64,000 nt of DNA from Temnothorax longispinosus (lineage: Eukaryota; Arthropoda; Insecta; Hymenoptera; Formicidae), in assembly GCF_030848805.1 (NCBI RefSeq), contig NC_092359.1:3213001-3277000 (forward strand). Reading direction: 5' to 3'. A program made the translations under genes and the position numbers. Each line of letters starts with the position of its first letter. Position 1 is the first letter of the stretch. Positions 26,577 through 40,815 of the stretch are shown here, piece by piece. The notes below the pieces were generated by a model. It saw nothing but the letters and a program-made list of their open reading frames with translations, made no database searches and was not told where the DNA came from.

Positions 26577-29500
26577 TGTACGGATTGCATCGAACGTAAT
26601 ACGTACGAGCGATCACGGCGTCGGCGGCCGCGCCGATGGCGAACAACGTGGTGCACGTCGCGTTTGCTGGCGATGCTACCGCCTGCGGCATTCAGCATTC
26701 GCGCGCGAGCGCGCGCGCCTCTCGATCCTTGTCTCGTCGACGGTCCTGCGAGAGCCGGCGACAACTCGGAGACTCTCGATCTACCGACGACCGGCACTTT
26801 CGCAGCTTTCACGGGGAGAGGAACCGGCGTCGATTCTCCTCTCGCAAATCTTCAAAAATCGCGGCTACCTCGGGTGACGTCGATTTTTGGCCGCAATTCT
26901 TGCACGGATAGAAAAGTGAAGAAAAAACGTTATCTTCTTCGAATCTTCAAAGATAATGGAGTTACGTATCGGTCGAACTTTGTTGATGATAATAAAGTGG
27001 CGATCGCTTTCTTTAATAAGCTCGTTTAATTATTCGACGCTTGACACTCGATATGCTATACGAAACTTGTTCATCCAACTTCGTCGTTAAACTTTCCCCT
27101 TCGTTACTTGTACACAAACCGGTGCAACGTTATTTCAGTCGTTAGATAGCATCTTCTATATATCATACATAGTGCGTTTCTATTGCAGAGCACTAGTGAT
27201 GTCTCCGTCGACACGTCGCGTAAGCTGAACCGACATAACTCGCGGGACACGTCGAGCGTCATTAGTGAAACGGTTTTATTGCGAAAGGATATCCTGTATC
27301 TCGTTAATTTATTCAACATTTCATCAGGCGGCGTCTGAGAAGCGACAACCTCTTCTTTAATAGAACGTTTTATAGTCGATGATCGATTTTGGTAAGTATA
27401 ACGAACGTGTCTTCCCGCTCGAGTGTGCCAGTCGTCGTCGTCGTCGTCGCCGCTGCTGCTCGTCTTTCTCGTAACTTCACGGGGTCCTTGAACCGCGAGT
27501 AACGTTTCCTCGTTTCCTCGCAGGTATTACGCCTCTCCGTCTATCTCGCGACCGCTCTTCCCCCGGCTACGTGTTTCTCGCATTTGCATTTACGCCGCTG
27601 CTTAATAAGATTTAATTCGACCACGGCGCGTAATGGGCGCGCGACGAATGCGATGAGCGCGATAAAAGTTGCGAATGGAGAGATTACGCTCCCGAGATTT
27701 CCTCGCGAATGTATAAATAACGGACAGGATCTGCGGACGATGAAGATCGACGATACACTCGATGCGAGCCGAACGAACAGAACGGAGAATGCGGGGCGCG
27801 GTTGTTTGACGATTTTGAAAGAGCGATGGACAGGCACTGCCGCGTTTAAAAAGAAAGTTACAATACGTTATCACTGTTATCGTTGGACTTCACACTTCGT
27901 CACTTTTAGCACCGATCCCTGGGCCCTTCGTTCCATCTGTGACTGACGAAACGCGCCGATTTCCGAGCAGATCCGACTACCGTTCGTTAAGAACGCAATC
28001 AACGCGAAAGTTGAAGCAGCACGTCGTCTCGCCTTCCATTTCAGCTTCTTCTTACGAGTGGAGAACGACACTCGAAAGTTCAACCCATTATTTTTGGGAT
28101 ACGCCGATCGACCGAGCGCCTTTACTCGTGGTTCGTCGTCTTTGCCGCTCTCGTAGTTATTCTTTCCCTTTCGTTCTCTTTCTCTTTTGTTTCTTCTTGC
28201 TCTTTCCCTTTTCTTATAAGATAAACTTTTTTCTAGTAGCGCGAGCGCAAACTCGCTCGCCAATTTTCAATGGTTTACACGTCCATTGACTTTTCACGTG
28301 AGCCATCTCGCTGAAAGATAAATCAAAACGAAAAGAAAATCAGAAACCAAAGGCAAAACAACGATATGCACGACGCGGAAAGAAAGAAACGCAATCGCAA
28401 AATAATAAAGACGCATAAATGTGATCGCACGCATAAATGTGATCGTACCGATTTATTGCTAGAATAAGATTTAATTAATTATATTATTAATTATAGAAGA
28501 TATACGATCGAATTTTTGTAAAAATACAAAAATTCAGGGAGTTAAATAGAAGGCTCAATAGAATAAGTAACTTAAGAAAATTGGATTTCTAAAATTTCAT
28601 GTTCCTCCAGAAAAGCAATCCCTTGGAAGGATTCATATACTCTGCAGAAAGATAAAAACAGGAATAAAAAAATGAAGAAATTTGTTAATGTATGAATAAG
28701 AATTTCTTAAATTTGCATAAGTTAAAACTTTTGCATATCTAACACTTTCTTGACAATTCTGGAATGTATATAGAAATATTAATATAAATTAGGAAAATGA
28801 ATATTTTACAAGGCAAATATTATAGAAAGACGTTTTCATATTAAAATATATCAAGATAAAATATGAAGTGTCTCATAAAAATAGAGTATTCATTTTTCGA
28901 TCATCTCAACTTAATATTTTTATATGCAAAATAATGAGACAAATTAATTTCTAAGAAATGTAAAGTTATATTTCTAAAAAAGTTAGCCGTTCTGTTTCCG
29001 GTTACAGCAATATGGATCCGCAAACAATATCAATAAATTTATAAAAAAAAAAAATTTTTTTTATTGTTCCTAATAGTTTTCCAATAAAACGATTTGCAAT
29101 ACCACACTTGGCTCTTTCCATGTCTCTCGATTTCCAACACAATATTAGAAAAGGAAATCTGTTACCGTTCAAAATTGTTGCCGAAAAATTATTTATTACC
29201 GCATCATGCGGTGAGAGAGATAAGCTAACGAAATCACGTGTCTTTTACGCAAAGATCGCTTCTGATTTTTGCATAACAATGAAGTTGACGAACTTCAAAA
29301 CTTTTCAATACGGCCAATCGTGCCGAAAGACTTTTAGGTAACTTCCCAAGTTACTCCACCCTATATGTTCCGGCATTTTCGCACCAGCGAGAGAGATGAG
29401 GACAGAGAATCGCCGGTGAATCGCGAGAGAAACAAGGAGAGGGAGGAGAGAAGAGAAAAAAAGCCCGGAGAGCACGAGAGAAACACGAGGCAGAGAGTGA

Positions 29501-31748
29501 GAAAAAGTGAATGTCATTGCCGTAATCTTCGGACGTTGACTTCTTCCTGACTCGTTCCTCCTTCCTCTTCTTGGTCACAACCTTCCTCCCCCCTCCCTTC
29601 CTCCGTTAACATCTACCCCTCTTCTTCCTTATCGTTGTCTTTGTCGTCTTTCTCTCTCTCTCTTTTGCTCTCTGGCTCTCTCGCTCTCTCACCTGCACGT
29701 TTCGCTTCGGATCCTCTCCTCCACCTCTCTCTAACCCGTCTTTTCTTCCCTCCCGCGACGTCAATTCCTCCCTTCCTTCCTCCTACCCTCTTAGCCAGCT
29801 TTGTTTTTCCGCCTCGCGAATTTCAAGTGTTTTGTGACAATTCGCGCGCGGTTAGATATTCGTCGACCGATATACAGAGTGCAACGATCGAGTTGCCAAC
29901 GATTGAATCAAGCATCGGTCAGTGTAATTGTAATATAAATATAATAGCGGTTTTGATTCGCAAAATTAAGACATTTGTCGTGATGTTATTTATGATTATT
30001 TATTTATTTATTACTTCGAATGATATCTGACTATCTGTCTACAATAAGACAATTGATGAGAGGCGAAATTATTTTCATAGAAACCTTTTCCGTGATAGTT
30101 TCCTAGTGGGCCTATATTATGTTCCTGTGACACGCGAATTGGGAATTAGCGTGTTTCTGACAGCAATATCGTGTATGTTTTTAGGCAATCGTGAATCTTT
30201 TTCCGAATTGGTGTACTGTCGCTACGTGATGAAACGATATCAATCTTCTTCAATCATGATGACGCGAAGGTTGTTTCGATTGGAAAACCGACTTTCGAAA
30301 ACTTTCCGATCGTTGAAAAAATTGTGAATGTCTATGGTAGAACAACAACTGACAATGAAAAATGAGAGTGCTTTTATCAAATGATTTTCCGAACGGTAAC
30401 ATAATAGATCCTCCGATGTCGTGGCAATCAATTCGCACTAATTTTTTAATGAAGTCGTATTTTAAATATTTGAATATTTTATACACTTGAATATTTTAAA
30501 TATTCAAATACACAAATATATTGATTATTTAAATATTTGAATATTTTTTATATTTAAATAACTTTCAAATTTAAATTCAAAGTCTCAAAATTAAACATAA
30601 AATAAAAGTCGAAAACTACTCAATAATCTATTCTTATTTATTATTCTTAATACTTGTTTTCTTAATAAATAATTATTAAGTTTAAAAATATTATAAATTA
30701 CGGTATAATATAATATTAAACGTCATTTATTGCGTGTTCTTGTAATACCAGACGTGTCATAAGAAAATTTCAGAAAAGATTCTTAAAATACCCAAAGATT
30801 GAATTAAGAAATTGATAAATCAGAGAAACTGAGGAACGTAAACATTCAATTTTATTTTAAGAAAAGAGAAAATATTCAGAGATTTCTAATAAGAAATATC
30901 GTTTTGTTGACCAAGAATGCATTCTTTACCGAACATTTCGTATAACGCAAAAAGACAGTGTTCCTCCATTTCATAATATCAGATCATTTTTACTGGACTT
31001 ATCGTATCGCGAGAAAACAATTTATTCATTCGAGTCGATTGGGAAGAAGTAATTTTGTCCTTTAGATTGGGCAAATTTTGCCGGCGCGGCGGCGAATTTC
31101 GCGGCCTCGCAGACGATCATTTGTCTCGCACATCGCCCGCTCGGTTCCGCGTTCCATCCGCGTCGCAAGTCAGTGCGTTCACCTTACGCTCGCGAGCGGA
31201 GATCTCGCGCGTGCGCGCACACGCGAGAGCATTTCTCTGGGAACGCGCGATCGCGCCGAGAGCCACGTGCTCGCGCGATCATCGAACGCGACTGTTGAAT
31301 CGATCCGTGACGATCGACACCGCACGAAGACGCACTCCTCGTCGAGAAACTAACGTTCGACCTCCCGACATCTCGCGATTCGTCTTTCGCGTGCGTTCCA
31401 GCACGGGCTTAGAATATTTCGAAAGTTAAGGCAATTCAGGAGCGATATGAGGAAGGATAACCCGTTAACCCGTCAATCATCCGTTGCTGTTCCTCTAGCA
31501 ATCGCTAAAGTATATATAGTGAAGCAGATGTTTAAACGATCGTGACAGTTCGATTTCGCTGTTTCCCTCAAGCTCGTTTTACTCATTGCTTTAAAATAAA
31601 TATCTGTTTTTATCCTGTGGCCACCCGGAGGCTACAATTAAACTGTCTTGGACTTACTCCATGATTTATTTTGACACGACACTTTCTCTCATCTTCGACT
31701 CGTCTAATCTGAAACGATTGCGTAAAGATACGTGCTTATGGGATTTCC

Positions 31749-31752
<4 letters not shown>

Positions 31753-31821
<69 letters not shown>
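31753..31821. repeat. (TA)n microsatellite
   Basis: About 65 bases of uninterrupted AT dinucleotide repeat. Confidence 0.95.
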
Positions 31822-31825
<4 letters not shown>

Positions 31826-34280
31826 TTAACACCCGCGAAATAATAGTAATTTCATCATTTCCCGCAATCGACACCTCGGAACAGCGCGGACTCGCTCCGC
31901 TTGCTCGCGCGCTTCACGAAACAATGAGGTATGAATGAAAGTGCAATGAACTTTTGCAATTTCCTCGGCAATTATCTCCCCGCCGCGCCGGTCGTGTGCG
32001 ACTCGCACTGAAAAGGTGACATGCGAATAACGCTGCACGCTCCGTGAGTTTACCTGCGCGCGAGCGGTCCCTAAACACACTCACCGACGTTCAGACTCTC
32101 TTTCGACAAGATTCCCCGATGCACTGGAGTGATTTGGTTCAGAGTATAATCCACGAGGGCGAGACAGGCTCTCAACCGAGTTCTCCCGAAGCCCTTCTCA
32201 ACACCACCGGACAAGTTTATACACAATCACGAGTTTCTCGCAAAATCTCAGATTCTCGAAACGCCACTTCGAAATCCTGAGGCACGACCACGCGATCACA
32301 CTGATCGGAGGAGTCACACAGTCACATTCATGAGTATCGCGGTTAAAGAGTATTTGACATCGATAGTATACAATTATTCTCTAAAATATCATCTGGAAAA
32401 GATAGATACTATCTTTCACGGGTCTACTCAAAACGTCGCTGTACCTCTCGATAAATAATACGCGACTTCGAGACCACCGGATATCACTCACTGCTTCTAC
32501 GAGATCGTCGCGATCGGCACGTATCGTAGGACAATCGAGCGCTTTGCTCCCGTTTGAAGGTATCATCGGAAGGGATGGTCCACGTGACGGCGCAACCAAA
32601 CGGAAGCGGCAGTTCCCGAGGGTGGGTGGAAGGAGACAGAGAGAAGCGCGTACGCAGGCACCCCGTCGTGAAGGGGTGTCCAGGGAATTAGGCTAATTGG
32701 TATAAGTACCGATCGGACGGAACGTTTTTCGCGAAAACGTGCGCGATCACGTGCGTGCGCGCGATCCGCGAGCGTGCGGCGCGTCGAGCCCGCTCGTTCT
32801 CGCGCGAGTGCCGGGAATGGGCCCTCCGCCGCATGGCCGCATGTTTCCCGTGCTCCGTCTTCCTCGATCGCATGTACTTCTCTCTTTCCCGTTTGATCCC
32901 CCTCTCCCCTTCCTACGTTCGCGCCGTCTTTCTCTCCCCTTCGCTCGTTCACGAGCGCACCGCTCCTCACTCTCTCTTTGCTCCTCCCTCCCTCCCTCCC
33001 TTAGGACGGCTCCTTCGTCCTCTCCCTGGTACAGCCGAGAGCGCTCACCTGTGAGGTAAGTTAAAGCCGGCGTTCCGTCGTACGTGTTACGACATTGCGC
33101 GATGGGGAAGGGATGGAGGAAAGGGTGAAGAAAGAGGAGAAACAAGGAGCGAGAGAAAGAGGAAGAGTGAGCGGGAGGTGTACTTCGGAGAGGCAAGAAG
33201 GTGGTTAGAGGTGCGATGAGGGAGAAGGGAAGCGAAGGGGGATACCAGAAGGGTGGACGAGATGGAAAAGAGAAGAGCGGGGGGGGGGACGAGAAGAATT
33301 AAGCGAACGGGTCGGAGGTGAGTCCTGAAGATGGAAGGGATTGCAGCGGCGACGGAGGGAACGGCAGGAGGGGGAGGGAGGACGAGATCGGGAGAAGCCG
33401 GAGGTGAGCCGTGTCGTGGAGGATCGCGGTCCGTCCGGTAGGGATAAAACGTGGACCGACCGATCTGACGTGGTCGCCGCCGCGCCGCGGCTGCAGTGGG
33501 GGGTTAAATCGCGGGACGCGGCAAAGTTAGTAGAGTGGGGATCGCGCGCCGCGCGAGTGGACCAACTGGGTTCGCCAGCAACACGCGGTTCATTGACCGA
33601 GAAGTGCCGGGAGAGCCGAACGAACGTATACGAACCAACGGGCTCTCTCTTTCTTTCCTCAGGCCCGCTACTAAAACAGAATTCGCACCGGCACTTTGTC
33701 CGCCGGCTCTCTTAGACAAGCACGGCCAAAGGGAGGCGCGACAGATATCCGTCGAGGGTGTCAGCGGCGACAAAAGACGCATTAGCGATCCACGAGGAGA
33801 GTTTTAAGAGCCACGATGAGAGGAGAAGGAACGCTGAATTGCCCGAGGCAGCGCTCGATCGCTTAAGTAGCTTCAGTTTGGAAAAGATATTTGCAAGAAA
33901 GATTCAATCAGATAAAGAACTTTGACAAGGCTAGCAAAACACTTGGCCGTTTCGCGACAATAGTAATGAACGAATCTCTTAGTCGTAGCAAATGGGATGT
34001 TCCAATGTTTGTTTCACCCCATCTTAAAATTCTCAGTTTCAATATTTAATCTTTTAACAAGAACTTTCGGATGCGCCGAAACAATATTACGAATAAATTT
34101 CAGGATCTAAATCTCTAAACATACATGACAAAAATACGCTGAAATTTTTAACTTATTAACTCGAATTCGACTCGATCGCACCTTCGACGAAACAATTACG
34201 ACATCTCGGCGTATAAGAGAAAAAGAAAAAGGAGAGAATTGTTGCCATCTTAGACACATGTTATCCCGCGCGTTCCCAGG

Positions 34281-34404
34281 ATGGCAAGCAGCGCGCTGGT
34301 ATCGGCGCAGCCGATCGTGAACCGTGGCGGTTCGATGACTTATTTCCACGATCGGCGCAACGACTGCGCGTTTCCTGATCGAGGTGGATCGTGGACCTCA
34401 GCGG

Positions 34405-34436
<32 letters not shown>

Positions 34437-34490
34437 GCGCGGCGGCGGGACGAGAGGAGACACAGCCGAGCGTTTACGAGAAAGGGATGA
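34281..34490 (+). other. Short plus-strand ORF with encoded poly-alanine (doubtful)
   Basis: A 69-codon frame starting MASSALVSAQPIVNRGG and passing through an alanine run encoded by (GCG)n at about 34400-34428, ending in an Arg-rich tail. The sequence before the repeat is less biased than its surroundings, but I recognise nothing in it. The alternative frame through the same repeat gives poly-glycine. It is antisense to the presumed intron of the regulatory gene. Most likely incidental. Confidence 0.15.
34400..34430. repeat. (GCG)n trinucleotide repeat
   Basis: About ten GCG/GGC units, then GACGGCGACGGC variants. Confidence 0.9.
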
Positions 34491-34818
34491 AGTCCGGCGT
34501 AAGTAACTTCGCGGCGGGACTACCGTCGTCGGTGTGGTCGCGCCAACACGGCGCACACTTGTCAGGAAAGGAGATGCGCGGCTCCGCGGTATAATGAACC
34601 TGGGAAACCGGTTGCATTCGCGCGAGCGCGAGCCGTACGTACAGATCGATTCGCTCTCTCTCTGTACTTGTGTGTTACATTATGCGAGCCGCGCGCTGCA
34701 TTTCCCCTCATCGGAGCTTTCGCGCTGCCGCGGCTGCGGTTTATTCGCGAATACCTATAAACTCCTCCTCGCGCACTCCCTTTGTCTCTTTCGCCCTTTC
34801 CCCCCGATTCCTTTTTCA

Positions 34819-34823
<5 letters not shown>

Positions 34824-34855
<32 letters not shown>
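34824..34855. repeat. (CT)n microsatellite
   Basis: An uninterrupted CT dinucleotide run of about 32 bases. Confidence 0.95.
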
Positions 34856-34858
<3 letters not shown>

Positions 34859-37800
34859 TGCGAGCTCTGTCTGATTGGAAAGCTATAAATACTCGTAAAG
34901 ACTTATTGGCAGACTTGATCTGATTAAAGCGCTAATAGTTGATGAATTGCTTAGTATTAAGAAGCTATATTATGTGAAATTGTCATCTTTCAGTTTATTA
35001 ACAATTCAGGAAGGAAGTATATAAAAAATCAACAATATGAGAGATAATTGATCTCTCAATAAATGTCATATATGCGCATATATAACTATTTCTCCGTCAA
35101 ATTCTTAGGTAGCAAGATTTTTAGTATCTAATTTTCATTATATTTATATATTTGTTAATCTCAAAATGCGATTCGATAATTCACTATTAATTAAAAATAT
35201 ATCAATATCAAATTTCTTTACTTCTTAAAATATTAATTTAATAGACCTAAGGATATTAATGATAACTAATTTTTAAATTTATAATTTGCGCTTTTTCACG
35301 TGCGTTCATACAGATCTAACTGATCTATTGAAGGTGAAAGTTGTGTGATGACATAATCTGTATTGAATCTTGATATAATCGAGACACGGAAAGACTCGTT
35401 AATAGTATTCGAGACGAATTTGCTTAATTGCCTGATCGTGAGAATTCTCCAGGAAAATGTAAAATCGGAATAATAACAGAATTAATAGCTTGCGATCGAG
35501 CGATCTCCAATGCATCGATCTCTTGATAAAGGAACATAACAGTATAACAGTTCGATCACGGTACGGTGACAGCTTAACGCCTCCTCATTCAGCGAATACT
35601 GTTATAAGTTTATGCTCATAATTATAGAGCGCTGGGTCTTACGCAATGTGATAATAATATATCGCTATCTCTCCGCGACCTACATAAAAAAATATTCTTA
35701 TATAGCGTAAATGCGTCCTTAACCCTTTCGTTGCTGAAAAAACGTGATTTAATGTATGCAATTACATTCATAACGGTAACAAAAGTTATGCAGACTAAAT
35801 CTGGAAAACGGGAATCTACATCTTTTCCAGCATTTTTCCATCAGAGTTTCGCTAAGATCAATCAATTGCATTCCTATTCCTCCACTTTTGTTGTGTATAA
35901 TACGTGATTTGATAAATTATTATCTTAAATCATTATACTCTTAAGGTGTTCTTTACATTAACACGCGCGACAGATAAATACTGTACAAGTAAGTACGTAA
36001 ATACGCCACGAGGGACTACCTGCCATTTCTGATTTACCCGCAAATACCGAGAGACACATTTGCCTTCCGATGAACGATGGTCAGCGACGAATGAGGGTGC
36101 CTAATTGGCTATCAACCGGATAATTTCACGGGGACTCCAGAAATTCTCCCCCGGCAGCCAATTGCCCATTAAGGCGCCGTCCACCGGTGACCGAAAGACC
36201 AATATCTTGGTCTTGGGGATACGCTTCGGATTCTCAACGCTTGTGGAGGACAAGAGGGTGCGGGGTAAAAAGCAATGAGAGGGGTAGGAATTATCTTCAA
36301 TTAAAGCGGAGCGCGCGAAGGGAACTTCCGGTCGTCGAGATCTTCCGACTAGCAGTAAACCGTTCCGGCGCGATAGAACCCGTGGGAGGGAGCGAGGCAG
36401 GGGGTGCGCAGCGCGGTAAGGGGGCTGTAGCAGGCAGGGGTGGCGGGCTGGATTCGCGCGACGAGAAGCAGCGGGGGCTGGAACACGAGGGGTAGGGGTC
36501 TGAAGAAAACACATAATAGGGTGGGGCGCTTTGCTGCCGCTTTTGAATCGATCCAACGCCAGCTACAGCTGGAACCTCATCCCACCGTGGTGAGGCAGCG
36601 GTGCTCATTCTCTCTCTCTCCCTTTTCTCTCCCGCCGCCCTGTTATTGTCAGGCGAGAACTCGGTACATTGTGTACGAAATGTCCATGCGAGAACCTCCT
36701 AACTCTCCCAATGACGGATTCTCGAGACAATTCGGCAAGGTAAAGTTTTTCATCGATGAAAACGTCGCGATCGTGGGACGTCGTCGATTGTGCCGCAATT
36801 TTCGACATTACGTTCGCTTGGTAGGCAACCCTCGAGTGAGATTTTCCGGGTTGGACTGGGAATTACTCGAAAAATAAAATGTTGACTCTATCTATTTGCA
36901 CTTCTAAAAATTCTCTTAGCTATCTTTCACGTAAAATATCTCTATGAGAATTAGAATTTTTTCACGGTTTTATGTCTCGACAATCAATATCGGTGAGATA
37001 TTTCTTTTATGCTTTTTGTACTGTTTCTACAGATAACCGGTATAGATGCATCCGAAACGTCGAATATAAATAGAATAGGTCTGGTCTGGTAGAAACGCTG
37101 GAAATTGCTTTAAATCAGGTTTCGCAGGATCTCTGGGATAAATTCTATGCATGTGTGCGTACATGCAACGCGCGGAATTTGACTAACAATGGATTAGCAT
37201 GCGATCTTTTAATCCACGGTTGCGTATGAAGGAAACCGGTTTGACATGTATGCACGGTCAAAAGAATTTCTTGCATCTTTTCAATAATCTACGCTTTCTC
37301 TAATAAGTATAGCACTATTGAAAAAGTTTATTGCGAAATAAATCGCGCGTCACAGAAACGTGTACAAAACCGAAAACTCATTAAATAACGTATCAAGCAC
37401 GGATCTGGCTGGACTTTTTTCGCATCGGCTAAAAACGATGCGAGATTTAAAAGGAAGCGTGAAACAAGAAATTAGAAAAAATAAAAATATGGGAAAATAA
37501 ATCTCATTTGAATAATAAACCTATAAAGGTATACATATTTTACTTGATGTTTTTAGATATATTCATTAGTTTTCTATGAGGTTTCTCTTCTAGTTTTTAA
37601 TACTCTCTCTTGACACCATAATGTGGCATCAAATTGTTAACCGTCACTTTTATTTTTTTTATCTCCGATGATTTCTCTCTCTTTTATGCAACGCTTTGCG
37701 AATTATTTATCACATCGTATATATAATAATAGCCGGCGCGAGAAAAAGTTAACGACGATCTTTAATGTTCTCTCTCGCAGTTTTAACAAAATTATCACAC

Positions 37801-38247
37801 TACCAACGTATGAAACGTTCAACGCAACAATGGGCCAACTTTATAAACAAGCTTGTTTTCAGAACAATGAGATTAAAGTCTTAAATTAAGTTGAATAATT
37901 TTTAGTTTCTATAATAATAATATAACTATTGAGACTAAATCACTGAGACTTTTGACATTTAAGCTTTGCACTTTATTTTTAAACAATGCAAATTATTATT
38001 ATCATTTTTGCAATTCTAGAAACCAAAAGTAGGTCAGATGTAAAAATTTATTTGTTGTACGATTTATTTAAAAAAAAATAGCATGTAGGAAATATTGTAT
38101 TATTTATATGATTTTTTATATAAGAAATTATTGCTACGAGGCTCATTTTATTTTTCTATTTTTGTAGTTATTTTTCTAGAAATTAAACCACCATGGCATC
38201 GAACGTTTCACGTAGATCGTTCATAATTATTCTCATTAGGAACTCAC

Positions 38248-38327
38248 CGTTGTTGTTGCGTAGGATGGAACCGGGACTGGTAGCCTCCAAAGGGCTGCTG
38301 GGCTCGTCTGTAGGTTCTTTCTTCACG
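38248..38327 (-). CDS. Second coding exon (isoform A) of the regulatory gene
   Basis: An 80-base internal exon with acceptor CATTTCAG before 38327 and donor AACG/GTGAGTT after 38248. It enters in phase 2, which fits the 41961 donor exactly, and leaves in phase 1. It encodes VKKEPTDEPSSPLEATSPGS and then ILRNNN. VKKEP fits the SUMO-acceptor/synergy-control consensus ([IV]KxEP) common in transcription factors and nuclear receptors, followed by several Ser-Pro sites. That function is inference from the motif. The family is not identified. Confidence 0.75.
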
Positions 38328-40356
38328 CTGAAATGAAAACATCTATTATGCATTTAGATGAAAGACGCGGAACGATATTAGTCTGAAAGTAGTTCAAGTT
38401 CAGGCGCGGAATTCTTGTACTAGGAAGGACGACAGGAAGCGGCATTACTCGCCGTTCCGTTTGACGTTTATCAGTGTACGGCCCTGGGATGCAATAAAAG
38501 GTTGACCCAGTTTTGACTTCGATTCTCACCCGCGAATCCGGCTTTAGGAAAAATTAATCAAGGCAAAAATGTGCGGTAGAGAGTTGGAAAAATTGATGAC
38601 GCTATGCACGTCCATTTTTTTATGTGAATATTTCGCGACTGGTGCTCGTGGTTAATTACGATATTAACGTAAAATCGAATATTTTCTTCGTTTAGATTGT
38701 TTAAAAATCGTCTATATGAGAAATTCGGTATTATAAAATAATGGAAAAATTCAAAATTTACGGTTTATCTGTAGATCCTAAAAATGTTCAAGATATCTAA
38801 AATATGCAAAATGCAAAATGTGCTTAATTTAATCTTTTTTCTGTCAAATAACTGCTCAATTTAATTTTCCTTTCTTCTATTCAATAACGAATAATGAAAA
38901 AGATACTTATTTTATAATAAATTCAAATTCAATTATATCACGGAGAGAAGAACTTAATTCAATAGAAACACTTGTTGAGAAAGAGACGAAAAACTTTATG
39001 TAAATTAGTATTCAAATTAATTGCTCGACACAACCGAAAGATAGTGAATCGATAGCATTTTGTTGTCTCGACAACAATATCGCGACATACTTCCCATGTC
39101 GCGGGATTATTTGACACCATGAGCGAAAGAATAACGGACACGGTGTCTGTCACGCCATTCTCGTCGCCGCTATTCCTAGTATCGTCGATAATTATCGCCT
39201 TTATGGATGGATAGAACGAAGTGGGTCATCCGAAAATATCCACGTCTAAAGGTGTTCGATCACACGCGCCGGATTTTATTCGTCCTGACAGCGTAATTTC
39301 GCGTCCTCGACCGAGCGGGCGCGTGTTTTATAGCCGCGACACACGAGGAAGCATCAAGATATATGTATAGAAATTGTAGGGAATAGGGAATGTGTATTAC
39401 CTCCAGTATGTGACACGGTAATCTAATTGTCAAGGAAGAATCAATCGCGATCTATCAGATGGCACGGAGTAGGTATTCTGACATTGCAATTACTTAGAAG
39501 TAAGATAGTGGATTACGAGAAGAAAAAATATGTACAAACACGAGCGTCTCTTTCGAACTTTCCGAAAGTTTTTCTTGAGTATAGATTTTTTGTCGTGTTC
39601 ACTTTCTTTCGGGATAAAAGAGTGCTGGGATATTAATAGCTTCTAACAAGTAATTTTTCGCGAATTGTACTCGAAAGATTCAGTGATGACATTGCGAAAT
39701 TATTGTTATTATTATTTAAGTTATAATATCATATTTATTTAAATTAGATTAATAACAAGCATACGAAACTGTCTTCGGTTCAATTAAGACGGACTTCAAT
39801 TAGGATTTTAATTTACAATTTATAGCCACGGAGGTACGTTATAAATAGAAAGGCCGAAATAAACGCTTTACGTTCCTCCGATTTTCGTGTTAATAGAAAA
39901 TGCTAGAGACATATGCCTTTTACAGTATAATTACAAAATAAATCCGCCCAATTTCGCGCTACCACGCGCGCTGAATTAATTAGTATTGATTATTCCATAT
40001 TATTCAGCTTTTATGTGGTCGGTCGTTTTATTTATTCGAGCAAACACGGTATGAAAAGAAATTGTAAACAATTTTCGCGCAACTGGAACAATTGAACCAG
40101 TGAGAACAGAGAAAGGGGACATGTGACATTTTGACCGAAATTGAATTAATGGATCCTTGCTCTACATAGATAGGCAAAATGTTTAAATATAACTTTCAAA
40201 ATGAAAACTTATACTTTACGGGGGCAAAGTAGCATCTAAAATTTACTGTGAAAAAAAAATTTACATTGCTCATAAAATAGTTTTTTGTTTTTCTCAAATA
40301 CACATGATTTTGTCACATGTACCCTTTCTGTTCTAACCGACTCAATTATAGTTATT

Positions 40357-40486
40357 AGGGAGTTTTTGCAATACCGTCTTTCAAATACGGTAAACGTTAT
40401 CCGAATTGTTCAGATACATTCACTCTGTATCTGAACAATTCTAGATACGGTTACCGTGTCTGAAAGACGGTATTGCAAAAACTCCT
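40357..40486. mobile_element. MITE-like hairpin element
   Basis: A terminal inverted repeat of about 60 bases (GGAGTTTTTGCAATACCG and onward on the left, its near-exact complement ending near 40486) folds on a 6-base loop near 40420. The arms contain the short palindromic word CTGAACAATTC / GAATTGTTCAG. There is no coding capacity, as expected of a nonautonomous DNA transposon. Confidence 0.8.
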
Positions 40487-40815
40487 TATTGTTAGAATCA
40501 ACAACTTGACAGATACATATTTATTAATGAGGAATTTCAGATATTTAAAATGTTTCGGATATTTAAGAATATTTTTAAGGTCTACGGATCACGATTGCAA
40601 AAATCTCTACTTTTATCGAGACGACTCGCAGTTTCTTCTCGATTGAGAAGTTATCATATGGATCGAATAACGGAGGACGGAAGCTGCCTGTAATCTCGAT
40701 AAATTCACGTGTCTGCTTTTCCGCATTGTTACAAACGAAGAATCGTTTCCACGCGTCCGCGGGATTCGAAGCTCGACGAAGGGTTGCATCAGTTGCTTTC
40801 AGTTACGGAACTCAC

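Larger units (their letters stand above)
26577..38247. other. Presumed intron(s) and upstream regulatory sequence of the minus-strand regulatory gene
   Basis: Between isoform B's start and the next upstream exon I see no conserved coding sequence. CpG-rich blocks occur at 27.4-27.8, 31.05-31.45, 32.6-33.8, 34.3-34.75 and 36.1-36.9 kb, and could be promoters or enhancers. Several give long arginine/serine/proline-rich frames on both strands, typical of CpG composition rather than of proteins. Purine- or pyrimidine-rich tracts lie at 29.38-29.52 (GA), 29.56-29.80 (CT) and 33.1-33.4 kb (GA). AT-rich sequence with repeated AAATATTTGAATATTT words lies at 30.44-30.56 kb. A directly repeated CGCATAAATGTGATCG word occurs at about 28412-28446. 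Confidence 0.5.

Noticed and set aside
26235..27029. 264-codon plus-strand Gly-rich ORF
   Set aside because: It is the reverse strand of the isoform B exon. Its glycine run mirrors the alanine/proline codons of the real exon.
31055..31429. 124-codon plus-strand ORF in CpG-rich sequence
   Set aside because: The Arg-rich composition equals that of the shadow frames and there is no splice context or family similarity. It may mark a regulatory CpG block.
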